Below, in pieces: positions 35,595-45,563 of a DNA stretch of 64,000 nt. How positions within the stretch are numbered: the first letter of the stretch is position 1; each line of letters starts with the position of its first letter. The translations under genes were made by a program, and so were the position numbers. The DNA is taken from contig NZ_JASTWJ010000001.1 in the NCBI RefSeq assembly GCF_030499515.1, positions 930,001-994,000 of the forward strand, read 5' to 3'. The notes under the pieces were generated by a model. The model saw only the letters and a list, made by a program, of their open reading frames with translations, was not told the DNA's origin and searched no databases. The stretch comes from Streptomyces sp. DT2A-34 (lineage in GTDB: Bacteria > Actinomycetota > Actinomycetes > Streptomycetales > Streptomycetaceae).

Positions 35595-36059
35595 ATGTCT
35601 GCCGCGCCGGTCCGTTTCCACGATCCCCTCAGCAAGGTCTACGAGTTCACCGACTCGGTCCTGGTGCGCTGCCCGCGCTGCGAGGAGATCGCGCACTACG
35701 AGTGGCGCCCCGCCATCGCCCCGGACGCACACGGCACGTCGTCCCCGCAGCGGCGTCTGGTGTGCCGGTCCTGCGGGCTGGCGCGCACCTCATGGGGGGC
35801 GGGGGGCCGGTGCGCGAACCCGGTTCTGTGGCTGCAGACCGAGACCCGGCACGGAGTGGTGTGGGCCTACAACCTCGCGCACCTGGACCTGCTCAGCCGT
35901 TTCGTGGCCGCCTCGCTGCGGGAACGGCCGCCCTGGTACGAGCACGGCCGGAAGATGACCTACGTCGCACGTCTGCCCGCCTGGATCAAGCGCGCCAAGA
36001 ACCGCGACGAGGTGCTGCGCGCCATCGACCGCATCCGCGCCTCCGTCGTCACAGGGTGA
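35595..36059 (+). CDS. zinc-ribbon-containing hypothetical protein
   Basis: 154 residues with two metal-binding pairs, VRCPRCEEIAHY (about 17-28) and VCRSCGLART (about 56-65), forming a likely zinc ribbon. A basic, Trp-rich C-terminus follows (YEHGRKMTYVARLPAWIKRA). ATG 35595 was chosen at the start of the conserved-looking part. It converges on cobK with an 11-bp overlap. Function unknown. Confidence 0.7.
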   Translation: MSAAPVRFHDPLSKVYEFTDSVLVRCPRCEEIAHYEWRPAIAPDAHGTSSPQRRLVCRSCGLARTSWGAGGRCANPVLWLQTETRHGVVWAYNLAHLDLLSRFVAASLRERPPWYEHGRKMTYVARLPAWIKRAKNRDEVLRAIDRIRASVVTG

Positions 36060-36795
36060 GACCGAGCCGCTCCAGCACCCGCGACACATCAGGCACCGCG
36101 GCCACGCCCTCCGGTAGCGGGGGGCGTCGTACGACCACGACCGGGAGAGCGAGCCGGCGGGCGGCCGTGAGTTTGGCCGAAGTCGCCTCTCCGCCGCTGT
36201 CCTTCGTCACCAGGACGTCGATGCGGTGCTCCCGCAACAGTGCCGCCTCGTCGTCCGCCGTGAACGGTCCGCGGGCCAGCAGGACTTCGGTGTGCGGGGG
36301 CATCGGCGGCTCGGGCGGTTCGACGGAGCGTACGACGAAGTGCAGGTCCGTGAGGTGGGCAAAGGCCGCCAGGCCCAGGCGGCCGGTGGTCAGGAACACG
36401 CGGCGGGCGAGGCTCGGCAGCAGACCGGCGGCCTCGTCGAGGGAGGCGACCTCGTGCCAACGGTCCTCGGGGCCGGGACGCCAGCCGGGGCGGCGCAGGA
36501 TCACCGCCGGCACGCCGGTCGCCGTCGCGGCTCGGACCGCGTTCGCCGTGATCGACTCGGCGAAGGGGTGGGTGGCGTCCACGAGGGTGTCGACGTGCTC
36601 GGCGCGCAGCCAGTCGGCCAGGCCCTGCGCTCCGCCGAAGCCCCCGATGCGTACGTCCCCCTCGACCGCGCCCGGCCGTGCCACGCGCCCCGCGAGCGAG
36701 GTGGTGACGCGGACGCCGTGGCGCGCCGTGAGCGCGGCGGCGAGTTCGCGGGCCTCGGTGGTGCCGCCGAGGATCAGGATGTGCCGGGGGGACAT
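36049..36795 (-). CDS. cobK: precorrin-6A reductase
   Basis: 248 residues with the CobK/CbiJ pattern: start ILILGGTTEARELAAAL (about 5-21), VDATHPFAESITANA (about 72-86), LLARGPFTADDEAALL and VTKDSGGEATSAKL. It reduces precorrin-6A to precorrin-6B with NADPH. ATG 36795 fits the family's usual start and length. It probably works with CobF (34606). Confidence 0.9.
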   Translation of the reverse strand: MSPRHILILGGTTEARELAAALTARHGVRVTTSLAGRVARPGAVEGDVRIGGFGGAQGLADWLRAEHVDTLVDATHPFAESITANAVRAATATGVPAVILRRPGWRPGPEDRWHEVASLDEAAGLLPSLARRVFLTTGRLGLAAFAHLTDLHFVVRSVEPPEPPMPPHTEVLLARGPFTADDEAALLREHRIDVLVTKDSGGEATSAKLTAARRLALPVVVVRRPPLPEGVAAVPDVSRVLERLGLTL

Positions 36796-36970
36796 GGGGG
36801 AGCGTACGAGGTGGCGTCCGGAGGGTGGCACCTCGGGTGCCACCTGCTCCGACGTCTTTTCGGGCGAACACTATGAACACAACGATCAGATCGTGGTCCC
36901 TCACCCCCTCGCTCCCTAGCATCGCGGCGCACGGCTCGACGACGCGCCGACGAGAACGAGGAGCAGCGTC

Positions 36971-38437
36971 TTGGACTGGACGAGAACGCACTCACTGATC
37001 CGCAGGTCTGTCCCCTCGCCCGCCCGGCGGCGTACGACGCTTTCCGCCGTGCTGGCCGGTGCCCTCGCCGTCGGCATCCTCGTCGGCGCCTCGAACGCCC
37101 GGGGGGAGGCGGCGGGACCCGCGCGCACCGCATGCCCCGCCGCTCTGGCCGGTGAGGCCGACTGCTACACCGGCCGCGACGCGGGCGGCGCGTACTACGC
37201 GATCGCCGTGCCCGACGACTGGAACGGTTCCCTCGTCGTGCACGCCCACGGCGGCCCCGACCTCGGCGCGGACTCCGACCCCGCCCGCAGCCTCGACGAT
37301 CTGGGCCGCTGGACGGTCATGGTGAAGGAGGGCTACGCCTGGGCGGGTTCGTCGTATCGCCGGGGCGGCTACGGGACGCGGATGGCCGCCGCCGACACCG
37401 AGAGCGTGCGCCGGCTGTTCGTCGAGGAGTTCGGCACGCCGCGGCGGACGTATGTGCACGGCCAGTCGTGGGGCGGGAACGTCGCCGCGAAGGTCGTGGA
37501 GACCTACGGCGGGCGGCAGGGGGCGTACGACGGGGCGCTGCTCACCAACGGCGTCCTCGCCGGTGGCTCGCGCGGCTACGACTACCGCGTCGACCTGCGC
37601 GTCGTCTACCAGTACTACTGCCGCAACCACCCCCGCCCGACCGAGCCGCAGTACCCCCTGTGGCAGGGGTTGCGCGCCGACTCGGCCATGACGACCGCCG
37701 GGCTGCGCGCCCGGTTGCAGGAGTGCACCGGGTACGCGTCGGCGCCCGAGGAGCGGACCGCGCTCCAGCAGCGCAATCTCGACGACATCCTGGCGGTCAC
37801 GAAGGTTCCGGCGCGCACGCTGGAGGCGCATCTGCGGTGGGCGACCTTCACGTTCCGGGACATCGTGCACCACCGTCTCGGCGGCCGGAATCCGTTCGGC
37901 AACCAGGGCGTTCGGTACTCCGGATCGCATGACGACAAGGCACTCAACGCCGGCGTCGAGCGGTTCGCCGCGGACCCGACGGCCGTACGCGATCTGTCCT
38001 ACGACAGCGATCTCACGGGCGAGGTCTCGATTCCGGTGCTCACCCTGCGCGCGATCGACGATCCGACGGCGTTCGTGGAGCACGAGGCGGCGTTCCGGGA
38101 CACCCTGCGCGGTGCCGGCCGGGACGAGCATCTGGTGCAGACGTTCACGCGGGAGCGCGAGCACAGTGTGCTGAGCGACGCCGAGTCCGCCGCCTCCATG
38201 GCGGCCTTGGAGACATGGGTGCGGACGGGTGAGAGGCCGACGGTCCGGTCCGTCGCGGCCTCGTGCGCGGCGTTCGACCGTACGTACGGCACCGGTTGCT
38301 TCTACGATCTGGAGTACCGCCCTTCGCCGTACGCCTCGCGCGTCGAGCCCCGCCCGGGTGGGCTGCGGTGGCCCGCGATGACGGCGGCTCAGGAGCGGGC
38401 CTGGAGCAGGATCGAGGGTGTCGGGATCGCTCCTTGA
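36971..38437 (+). CDS. secreted alpha/beta-hydrolase
   Basis: 488 residues. Residues about 20-45 form a Sec-type signal (RRRTTLSAVLAGALAVGILV) after a basic start. The nucleophile elbow is VHGQSWGGN, with a preceding oxyanion-type strand VVHAHGGPD; late Asp and His (IDDPTAFVEHE; REREHSVL) can complete the triad. TTG 36971 is the start, with GAGGAG upstream. It should be an exported esterase, peptidase or similar; the substrate is unknown. Confidence 0.8.
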   Translation: MDWTRTHSLIRRSVPSPARRRTTLSAVLAGALAVGILVGASNARGEAAGPARTACPAALAGEADCYTGRDAGGAYYAIAVPDDWNGSLVVHAHGGPDLGADSDPARSLDDLGRWTVMVKEGYAWAGSSYRRGGYGTRMAAADTESVRRLFVEEFGTPRRTYVHGQSWGGNVAAKVVETYGGRQGAYDGALLTNGVLAGGSRGYDYRVDLRVVYQYYCRNHPRPTEPQYPLWQGLRADSAMTTAGLRARLQECTGYASAPEERTALQQRNLDDILAVTKVPARTLEAHLRWATFTFRDIVHHRLGGRNPFGNQGVRYSGSHDDKALNAGVERFAADPTAVRDLSYDSDLTGEVSIPVLTLRAIDDPTAFVEHEAAFRDTLRGAGRDEHLVQTFTREREHSVLSDAESAASMAALETWVRTGERPTVRSVAASCAAFDRTYGTGCFYDLEYRPSPYASRVEPRPGGLRWPAMTAAQERAWSRIEGVGIAP

Positions 38438-38472
38438 GCGGCGCGGGGCCGGTCGATGACTATCGTCCTCGC

Positions 38473-39285
38473 ATGGGATCCGTACGTGCCGTCCTCATGG
38501 ACATCGACGGGGTTCTCACCGTCTCGTGGCAGCCGCTGCCCGGTGCGGTCGAGGCCTTGCGGGAGATCCGCGAGGCCGGGCTCGGTGTGGCGCTGGTCAC
38601 CAACACGACCTCACGGACACGGGCGTCGGTCGCCCGGACGCTGGCGGACGCCGGGTTCCCGGTGTCCGCGGAGGACATCCTGACCGCGCCGGCCGTCACC
38701 GCCGCGTATCTCGCCGAGCACTGTCCGGGGGCGCGGTGCGCGCTGCTGAACAGCGGGGACATCGCGGAGGACCTGGGCGGGGTCACCCTCGTCGGCGAGG
38801 ACGAGGGCGACGATTCCGCCCCGGACGTGGTGGTCGTCGGCGGTGCCGGGCCCGAGTTCGGGTACGCGGCGCTCAACCGGGCCTTCGGGCATGTGCAGCG
38901 CGGGGCGCGGCTGGTGGCCATGCACCGGAATCTGTACTGGCGTACGGAGGAGGGGTTGCAGTTGGACACCGGCGCGTTCCTGGTCGGCCTGGAGAGGGCC
39001 GCGCGGGTGGAGGCGGAGATCACGGGGAAGCCGTCGGCCGCGTTCTTCGAGGCGGCGCTGGCACACGTGGGGGTCGGTGCGCGGGAGGCGGTGATGGTGG
39101 GCGACGACATCGAGTCCGATGTGCTCGCGGCACAGCGGGCCGGGGTCACGGGCGTGCTGGTCAAGACCGGCAAGTACCTCCCGGAGACCCACCGGGACGC
39201 GAGCGGTACGCCCGACCATGTGATCGACTCCATCGCCGACCTGCCCGCCCTGCTGGCGGAACCGCGGGAGTCAGCGCAGCAGTAG
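38473..39285 (+). CDS. HAD-superfamily phosphatase (LHPP/NagD-like)
   Basis: 270 residues. HAD motif I is LMDIDGVLT (about 8-16), motif II LVTNTTSRTR (about 41-50), and motif IV VMVGDDIESDVLAAQ (about 205-219), in the arrangement of the class IIA phosphatases such as LHPP and NagD. The 3' end overlaps the convergent TauE gene by 15 bp. The substrate is unknown. Confidence 0.85.
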   Translation: MGSVRAVLMDIDGVLTVSWQPLPGAVEALREIREAGLGVALVTNTTSRTRASVARTLADAGFPVSAEDILTAPAVTAAYLAEHCPGARCALLNSGDIAEDLGGVTLVGEDEGDDSAPDVVVVGGAGPEFGYAALNRAFGHVQRGARLVAMHRNLYWRTEEGLQLDTGAFLVGLERAARVEAEITGKPSAAFFEAALAHVGVGAREAVMVGDDIESDVLAAQRAGVTGVLVKTGKYLPETHRDASGTPDHVIDSIADLPALLAEPRESAQQ

Positions 39286-40044
39286 CTGGAGGCCGCCCAC
39301 GACCGTCGCCGCGATGACCAGTTGCTCGAACAGCCGCTGGTTGATCCGGTTCACCGCCCATTTGCCGAGCAGCGCGCCGGGCACGACGAACACCACGAGC
39401 GCCGCGTCGAGCAGCAGCGAGGGGCCGTCGATCAGGCCGAGTCCGGCGCTGAAGGGCACCTTGGAGACGTTGACGATCAGGAAGAAGAAGGCGGACGTCC
39501 CGAGGAAGCCGAGCTTTCGGAAGCCGGCCGACAGCAGGTACATCGACATCACCGGGCCGCCCGCGTTGGCGACCATGGTGGTGAAGCCGCCCAGGACGCC
39601 GTACGAGCGGGCCTTGACCCGGCCGGCCCGCGTGGTGACCGAGTCGGGTTCCTCCTCCTTCTCGCCCGTGCGGCGGCGCCACACCGTCACGCCGGCCATC
39701 AGCAGCAGGATCGCGCCGATCGACGTACGGACGATGCCGTCGTCCGCCCACACCAGGAACAGCGTGCCGAACACGACGCCGGCCGCGACCGCGGGGAACA
39801 GCCGCCACAGCGTGGGCCAGTGGGCGTGCCGTCGGTAGGTGAGGACGGCGAGGACGTCCCCGGCGATCAGGATCGGCAGCAGGACGCCGGTGGAGGCGCG
39901 GGCGGGGAGCACAGCGGCGAAGATCGCGAGGCTGACCGTGTTGGCCCCGCTCACGGCCGTCTTCGAGAAGCCGACGAGCAGGGCCGCGAGGGCGAGCGCG
40001 GCGAATTCCCAACCGGTGATGTGCCAGAGAGTCATCGTGTCCAT
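39271..40044 (-). CDS. TauE/SafE-family membrane exporter
   Basis: 257 residues with about eight hydrophobic segments and the duplicated family pattern (VGFSKTAVSGANTVSLAIFA near the start; LGGFTTMVANAGGPVMSMYL in the second half). Members export sulfite or organosulfonates; the cargo here is unknown. ATG 40044 fits a membrane start. Confidence 0.85.
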   Translation of the reverse strand: MDTMTLWHITGWEFAALALAALLVGFSKTAVSGANTVSLAIFAAVLPARASTGVLLPILIAGDVLAVLTYRRHAHWPTLWRLFPAVAAGVVFGTLFLVWADDGIVRTSIGAILLLMAGVTVWRRRTGEKEEEPDSVTTRAGRVKARSYGVLGGFTTMVANAGGPVMSMYLLSAGFRKLGFLGTSAFFFLIVNVSKVPFSAGLGLIDGPSLLLDAALVVFVVPGALLGKWAVNRINQRLFEQLVIAATVVGGLQLLLR

Positions 40045-40144
40045 GCGGAGACCGATGCTATGCGCACCTAACCGATGCCCGTAAGGAGCGTCTCGCCAGT
40101 TGGGAGATTGCTTCGGGGATCGCGTCGGGTTGCTTCGGGGATCG

Positions 40145-41332
<1,188 letters not shown>

Positions 41333-41470
41333 GACAGGTCTCCTGACCGGGCAGTATGAATCGACACCCATTTAATTAGCACCGCTAGTTTTGGACTATA
41401 GACCGACCCGCCGCGCCCTGAGAAGATCCCCGGACACCTTCACCGACGCAGCCGAGGGGGACGAGGAGAC

Positions 41471-42280
41471 ATGGCCGACGACCGCGAGCATGTCCTTGCC
41501 GGAAGCCGGGGATCGATCGCCGTACGCGCATGGCCGAACCCTCGGCCCCGCTCCGTCGCGCTCGTGATCCACGGCTACGGGGAGCACGCCGGCCGGTACG
41601 CCGAGGTGGCGGACGTCCTCGTCGAGCACGGCGCGGCCGTGTTCGGGCCCGATCACGTCGGTCACGGGAGGTCGGCGGGCGAGCGCGTGATGATCGAGGA
41701 CTTCGAGGACGTGGTCGCCGATGTGCACGCCGTCGCCGGCCTGGCCCGGGCCGCGTATCCGGGCCTGCCCGTCGTCCTGATCGGGCACTCCATGGGCGGC
41801 CTGATCGCGGCCCGCTACGCGCAGCTCCACGGCGACGCGCTCGCCGCCCTGGTGCTGTCCGGGCCCGTGATCGGCGACTGGGCCCTGCCCCGGCGGCTGC
41901 TCGCCCTCGACGAGATCCCCGACACCCCGATCAGCCCGGCGGCGCTCTCCCGTGACCCCGATGTGGGCGCGGCGTACGCGGCGGATCCGCTGGTCTGGCA
42001 CGGCCCGATGAAGCGGCCGACGGTGGAGGCGTTCGCCCGGATGCTGGACACGGTGTCCAAGGGCGGCGGCATCGGGCGCCTGCCCCTGCTGTGGCTGCAC
42101 GGCGACGAGGACCGGCTGGTCCCGCTCCCCGGCAGCCGCGTCGGCGTCGAGGAGCTGCGCGGGCACGAGCTGACCGAGCGCGTCTACCCCGGGGCCCGGC
42201 ACGAGGTGTTCCACGAGACGAACAAGGCGGAAGTGTTCAGGGACCTCATCCACTTCCTGGACGGTGTGTTCGCGCACTGA
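41471..42280 (+). CDS. alpha/beta-hydrolase, monoacylglycerol lipase-like
   Basis: 269 residues. VIHGYGEHAGRYAEVA (about 35-50) and the nucleophile elbow LIGHSMGGLIAARYA (about 105-119) are hallmarks of monoglyceride lipases. The Asp (HGDEDRLVP) and His (GARHEVFHE) complete the triad. It diverges from the thiolase gene over a 138-bp promoter region. Confidence 0.87.
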   Translation: MADDREHVLAGSRGSIAVRAWPNPRPRSVALVIHGYGEHAGRYAEVADVLVEHGAAVFGPDHVGHGRSAGERVMIEDFEDVVADVHAVAGLARAAYPGLPVVLIGHSMGGLIAARYAQLHGDALAALVLSGPVIGDWALPRRLLALDEIPDTPISPAALSRDPDVGAAYAADPLVWHGPMKRPTVEAFARMLDTVSKGGGIGRLPLLWLHGDEDRLVPLPGSRVGVEELRGHELTERVYPGARHEVFHETNKAEVFRDLIHFLDGVFAH

Positions 42281-42405
42281 GACACCTCGCGTTTTGCACC
42301 GGTTCGCCTTGGGCACCCGCGCCCGCATGGAGGGGTTGCGGCGCCTGGAGTGATGGCGGCGCCGCTCCGTACCGGCCATGACCAAGCCACAAGGAGGAGC
42401 TCGGT

Positions 42406-42888
42406 ATGACTGTCGTCAAGAGCACGCTTCCCGAACCGGCTCGCCGGGTCGCCGGGGAGGCCCTGCAGAGCACTCTCGTCGATCTTCTCGGACTCTCGCT
42501 GATCGGGAAGCAGGCGCACTGGAACATCGTGGGACCGCGGTTCCGCTCGATCCATCTGCAGCTCGACGAGGTGGTGTCGGTGGCCCGCGCGTACTCCGAC
42601 ACGGTCGCCGAACGCTCCGCGGCGCTCGGCCTGCCGCCCGACGGCCGGCCGGAGACCATCGCCGCGGCCTACACGCTGCCCGGCCCCAAGGAGGGCTGGC
42701 TGCGCGACACGGAGGTCGTCCAGCTGGTCGTGGACGCCATGGCGGCGGCCATAGAGCGGCTGCGCGAACGTATCGACGCGACCGCCGAGGCGGACCCGGT
42801 GACGCAGGACCTGCTGATCGGCATCACGAGCGAGCTGGAGAAGCAGCGCTGGATGTTCGACGCCGAGAACTGGCCGCGCGACGAGTGA
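42406..42888 (+). CDS. Dps-family ferritin-like protein
   Basis: 160 residues. The ferroxidase-site segment KQAHWNIVGPRFRSIHLQLD (about 36-55) is typical of Dps proteins, which oxidise iron and shield DNA in stress. AAGGAGG lies 8 bp upstream of ATG. Two genes for a DUF3140 protein and an HhH nuclease-like protein follow, suggesting a DNA-protection group. Confidence 0.9.
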   Translation: MTVVKSTLPEPARRVAGEALQSTLVDLLGLSLIGKQAHWNIVGPRFRSIHLQLDEVVSVARAYSDTVAERSAALGLPPDGRPETIAAAYTLPGPKEGWLRDTEVVQLVVDAMAAAIERLRERIDATAEADPVTQDLLIGITSELEKQRWMFDAENWPRDE

Positions 42889-42995
42889 CAAGACCGTACG
42901 GAAAAGCCCGTAAGGAAAGGCCCGTACGGAAAACAGCCCTACGACAAGAGCCGTACACCGTTCGCCAAGAGCCGTACTCGCCAAGGAGGGGCACC

Positions 42996-43328
42996 ATGAC
43001 CGACGCCCTCGAACTCGACACGCTGTGGCAGGACTTCCACCGCGTGGTGAACATGACCTCGCAGGAGCTGGCCACCTGGCTGCGGGTCAGTGACGCGGAC
43101 GAGGAGACCGAGCCGCTGCCGGACCAGGCCGGCACACCGACCGGGCAGCATGTCCTCGCGATCCTCCAGAAGCGGCGCACGGACCTCACGGACGACGACA
43201 TCCAGGTGATGTACGACGTCGTGGACACCGTCACCGCCGAGGCGGACCTGGAGAACGAGCCCGAGCCCGAACAGACGCGCCGTCGGCATCAGTTGATGAC
43301 GATCGGCCACGATCCGCTGAGGCCATGA
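42996..43328 (+). CDS. DUF3140-family protein
   Basis: 110 residues, acidic, with the conserved-looking core FHRVVNMTSQELATWL (about 13-28) and VMYDVVDTV. AAGGAGG precedes ATG 42996, and the stop overlaps the next gene by ATGA. The family is sometimes suggested to bind DNA; function unproven. The preceding gap (42889-42995) contains degenerate GCCGTACG-type direct repeats. Confidence 0.8.
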   Translation: MTDALELDTLWQDFHRVVNMTSQELATWLRVSDADEETEPLPDQAGTPTGQHVLAILQKRRTDLTDDDIQVMYDVVDTVTAEADLENEPEPEQTRRRHQLMTIGHDPLRP

Positions 43329-43972
43329 GCGACGACAGGCGCGTCGTACGGGAACTCGTGCGCGCGCACGGCCAGACGTTCGCCGAAGAGGCGGGCATCC
43401 CGCTGAAGGACACCCCGCAGCCGCTGTACCGGCTGCTGGTGCTGGCGCATCTGCTCAGCGCCCGGATCCGCGGCTCGATCGCCGTCGACACCGCCCGCGA
43501 ACTGTACGAGGCGGGGCTGCGTGATCCACGCCGCATGGCCGACGCCGACTGGCAGGAGCGGGTGGACGCGCTGGGCCGGGGCGGCTACCGGCGTTACGAC
43601 GAGCGGACCGCCACCCAACTCGGCGACGGCGCCGAGCTGTTGACCGACCGGTGGGGCGGCGATCTGCGGCGGCTGCGCAAGGAGGCGGACGGCGACGTCG
43701 CCGAACTGCGCCGCCTGCTGCAGGAGTTCCCCGGCATGGGTCCGGCCGGCGCCGACATCTTCCTGCGCGAGGCCCAGCGGGTCTGGCCGGAAGTGGCGCC
43801 CTACCTGGACGGCAAGGCCCTCTCGGGCGCGCGGCGGCTCGGCCTGCCCAAGGACCCGGACCGGCTGGCCGACCTCGCCGGGAACACCGAACCGGCCGTG
43901 CTCGCCGCCGCGTTGGTGCGGGCGGCCGTCGACAAGGAGGTGGCCGAAGACAGCCTCCGCCGGGCCGCATGA
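43325..43972 (+). CDS. helix-hairpin-helix endonuclease III-like protein
   Basis: 215 residues. LLQEFPGMGPAGADIFLRE (about 137-155) is an HhH motif in the EndoIII context. The Lys that DNA glycosylases of this superfamily use for catalysis is replaced (GPAGA instead of a GRKTA-type sequence), and there are no Cys for an iron-sulfur cluster. It may bind DNA without glycosylase-lyase activity. Overlaps the DUF3140 gene (ATGA). Confidence 0.75.
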   Translation: MSDDRRVVRELVRAHGQTFAEEAGIPLKDTPQPLYRLLVLAHLLSARIRGSIAVDTARELYEAGLRDPRRMADADWQERVDALGRGGYRRYDERTATQLGDGAELLTDRWGGDLRRLRKEADGDVAELRRLLQEFPGMGPAGADIFLREAQRVWPEVAPYLDGKALSGARRLGLPKDPDRLADLAGNTEPAVLAAALVRAAVDKEVAEDSLRRAA

Positions 43973-44021
43973 TCGTGAAAGACTGCTCGGATCACGCCGT
44001 TGTCGAGCACAGGAGGCCCGC

Positions 44022-44852
44022 GTGACCGGGACCGAGCCGGCCGTATCGCGTATCGACACGAGCAGGCCGCATCCGGCCCGGGTGTACGACTGGTTCCTCG
44101 GCGGCAAGGACAACTACCCCGTCGACGAGGAACTCGGACGGCGGATCACCGCGCTGCAGGGGGACGCTCCGCGGCATGCGCGGGCCAACCGCCGCTTCAT
44201 GGAGCGGGCCACGCGGGCGGTCGTCCGGGAGACGGGGATCCGCCAGTTCCTCGATGTCGGTTCCGGCATCCCGACCGAGCCCAACCTGCACCAGATCGCC
44301 CAGTCCGTCGTCCCCGACGCACGAGTGGTGTACGTCGACAACGACCCGATCGTGCTCGCACACGCCGAGGCCCTGCTGCACGGCACCCCGGCGGGTGTGA
44401 CCGCATATGTGCAGGCCGATGCGCGCGAACCGGAGCGGATTCTGGAACAGGCCGCCTCCGTCCTCGACTTCGACCGGCCCGTCGCCCTGTCACTGATCGC
44501 GCTCCTGCACTTCATCGCGGACGACGACGGCGCCCACCAGCTCGTGGACACGCTGGTCGGCGCGTTGGCGCCGGGCAGCTGTCTGGTGCTGTCGGCGATG
44601 ACGGCGGACTTCGATCCGGAGAACGTCCGTCGGGGTATCGCGGCCTACACCGCGAGCGGGGTGACGCTCGTGGCCCGTTCGCACGCCGAGATGGGCCGCT
44701 TGTTCAAGGGACTTGAGCTGCTGGAACCGGGCATCGTCTCCCTGTCCGACTGGCGGCCGGCCGCGGACGAGAACGAGACGAGGGAAGTACCCGTGTCCGA
44801 GACGAGGGAAGAACCCGTGTCGCTGTACGGCGCGGTCGGCCTCAAGCGCTGA
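44022..44852 (+). CDS. SAM-dependent methyltransferase, DUF574 family
   Basis: 276 residues: FLGGKDNYPVDEE (about 26-38), SAM-binding FLDVGSGIPTEPN (about 76-88), VYVDNDPIV, and LALLHF-type strand LSLIALLHFI. These are hallmarks of the large Streptomyces DUF574 methyltransferase group. The C-terminus carries a short duplicated SETREEPVS-type unit (two 24-bp copies near 44775-44822). The paralogue is at 55325. Targets are unknown. Confidence 0.85.
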   Translation: MTGTEPAVSRIDTSRPHPARVYDWFLGGKDNYPVDEELGRRITALQGDAPRHARANRRFMERATRAVVRETGIRQFLDVGSGIPTEPNLHQIAQSVVPDARVVYVDNDPIVLAHAEALLHGTPAGVTAYVQADAREPERILEQAASVLDFDRPVALSLIALLHFIADDDGAHQLVDTLVGALAPGSCLVLSAMTADFDPENVRRGIAAYTASGVTLVARSHAEMGRLFKGLELLEPGIVSLSDWRPAADENETREVPVSETREEPVSLYGAVGLKR

Positions 44853-44873
44853 TCCCGCAGCCCGCCAGCCCAC

Positions 44874-45563
44874 TCAGCCGAGCAACCACCCTCCGTCCAC
44901 GGCCAGTTCGACCGCGTTGACCGACCCGTTGCGCAGCAGGAACTCCACCGCGTCGACCACGTCGGCCATGGTGGCCAGCCGCCCGGTGGGGGTCTCGGTG
45001 CGCAGGGCGGCGAGCACCCGCTCCGGCTTGGCCTGCCAGTAGGGGCTGTCCCCGACGACACCCGGGTGCACGGCGTTCACCCGGATCGGCGCGAGTTCGA
45101 CGGCGAGGGTGTTCACCAGGCCGCCCACGCCCGCGTTGACCGTCGCCACCGTCGTCGCGCCCGGATAGGGCCGTTCCTTGGCCTGCCCGCCGAACAGCAC
45201 GATCGCGCTGTCGTCGTGGAGCCGGTCCCGCAGGACATGCACGACCTCGGTGTAGCCGACGAGTTTCAGGGTGACGAGCCGCAGGGCGGCGTCGATGTCG
45301 TACTCGGTGACCTTGTTGTCGTCGCGCGACACGCCCGCGAGCACCAGGTGGTCGAGGCGTCCGACGCCGGCCAGCGCGGCACCGATCTCCTGCGGCCGGC
45401 CGAGGTCGAGGGCGAGTCCGCGGGCGCCGATCCCCTTGGCGACGATGTCGGCGCGATGGGCGTCACGGCCGGTCAGGACGGTCTCGTCCCCACGCCCGGC
45501 CCGCATCCGGGCGAACTCCAGCCCGATGCCCGACGTACCGCCCACGACGAGGACGCTGCTCAT
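44874..45563 (-). CDS. divergent SDR lacking the catalytic Tyr/Lys
   Basis: 229 residues with the SDR nucleotide motif VVGGTSGIGLEFAR (about 5-18) and an SDR-like C-terminus (DAVEFLLRNGSVNAVELAVD). Where YxxxK should stand, the sequence reads TTVATVNAGVGGL, so the catalytic Tyr and Lys are absent. It may be a non-catalytic or mechanistically altered SDR. Last gene of the 51092-44874 operon; its ATG overlaps the bicupin stop (ATGA). Confidence 0.82.
   Translation of the reverse strand: MSSVLVVGGTSGIGLEFARMRAGRGDETVLTGRDAHRADIVAKGIGARGLALDLGRPQEIGAALAGVGRLDHLVLAGVSRDDNKVTEYDIDAALRLVTLKLVGYTEVVHVLRDRLHDDSAIVLFGGQAKERPYPGATTVATVNAGVGGLVNTLAVELAPIRVNAVHPGVVGDSPYWQAKPERVLAALRTETPTGRLATMADVVDAVEFLLRNGSVNAVELAVDGGWLLG

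Noticed and set aside
34400..36795. Cobalamin riboswitch near cobF/cobK.
   Set aside because: I looked for a B12-box-like motif upstream of both genes and found nothing convincing.
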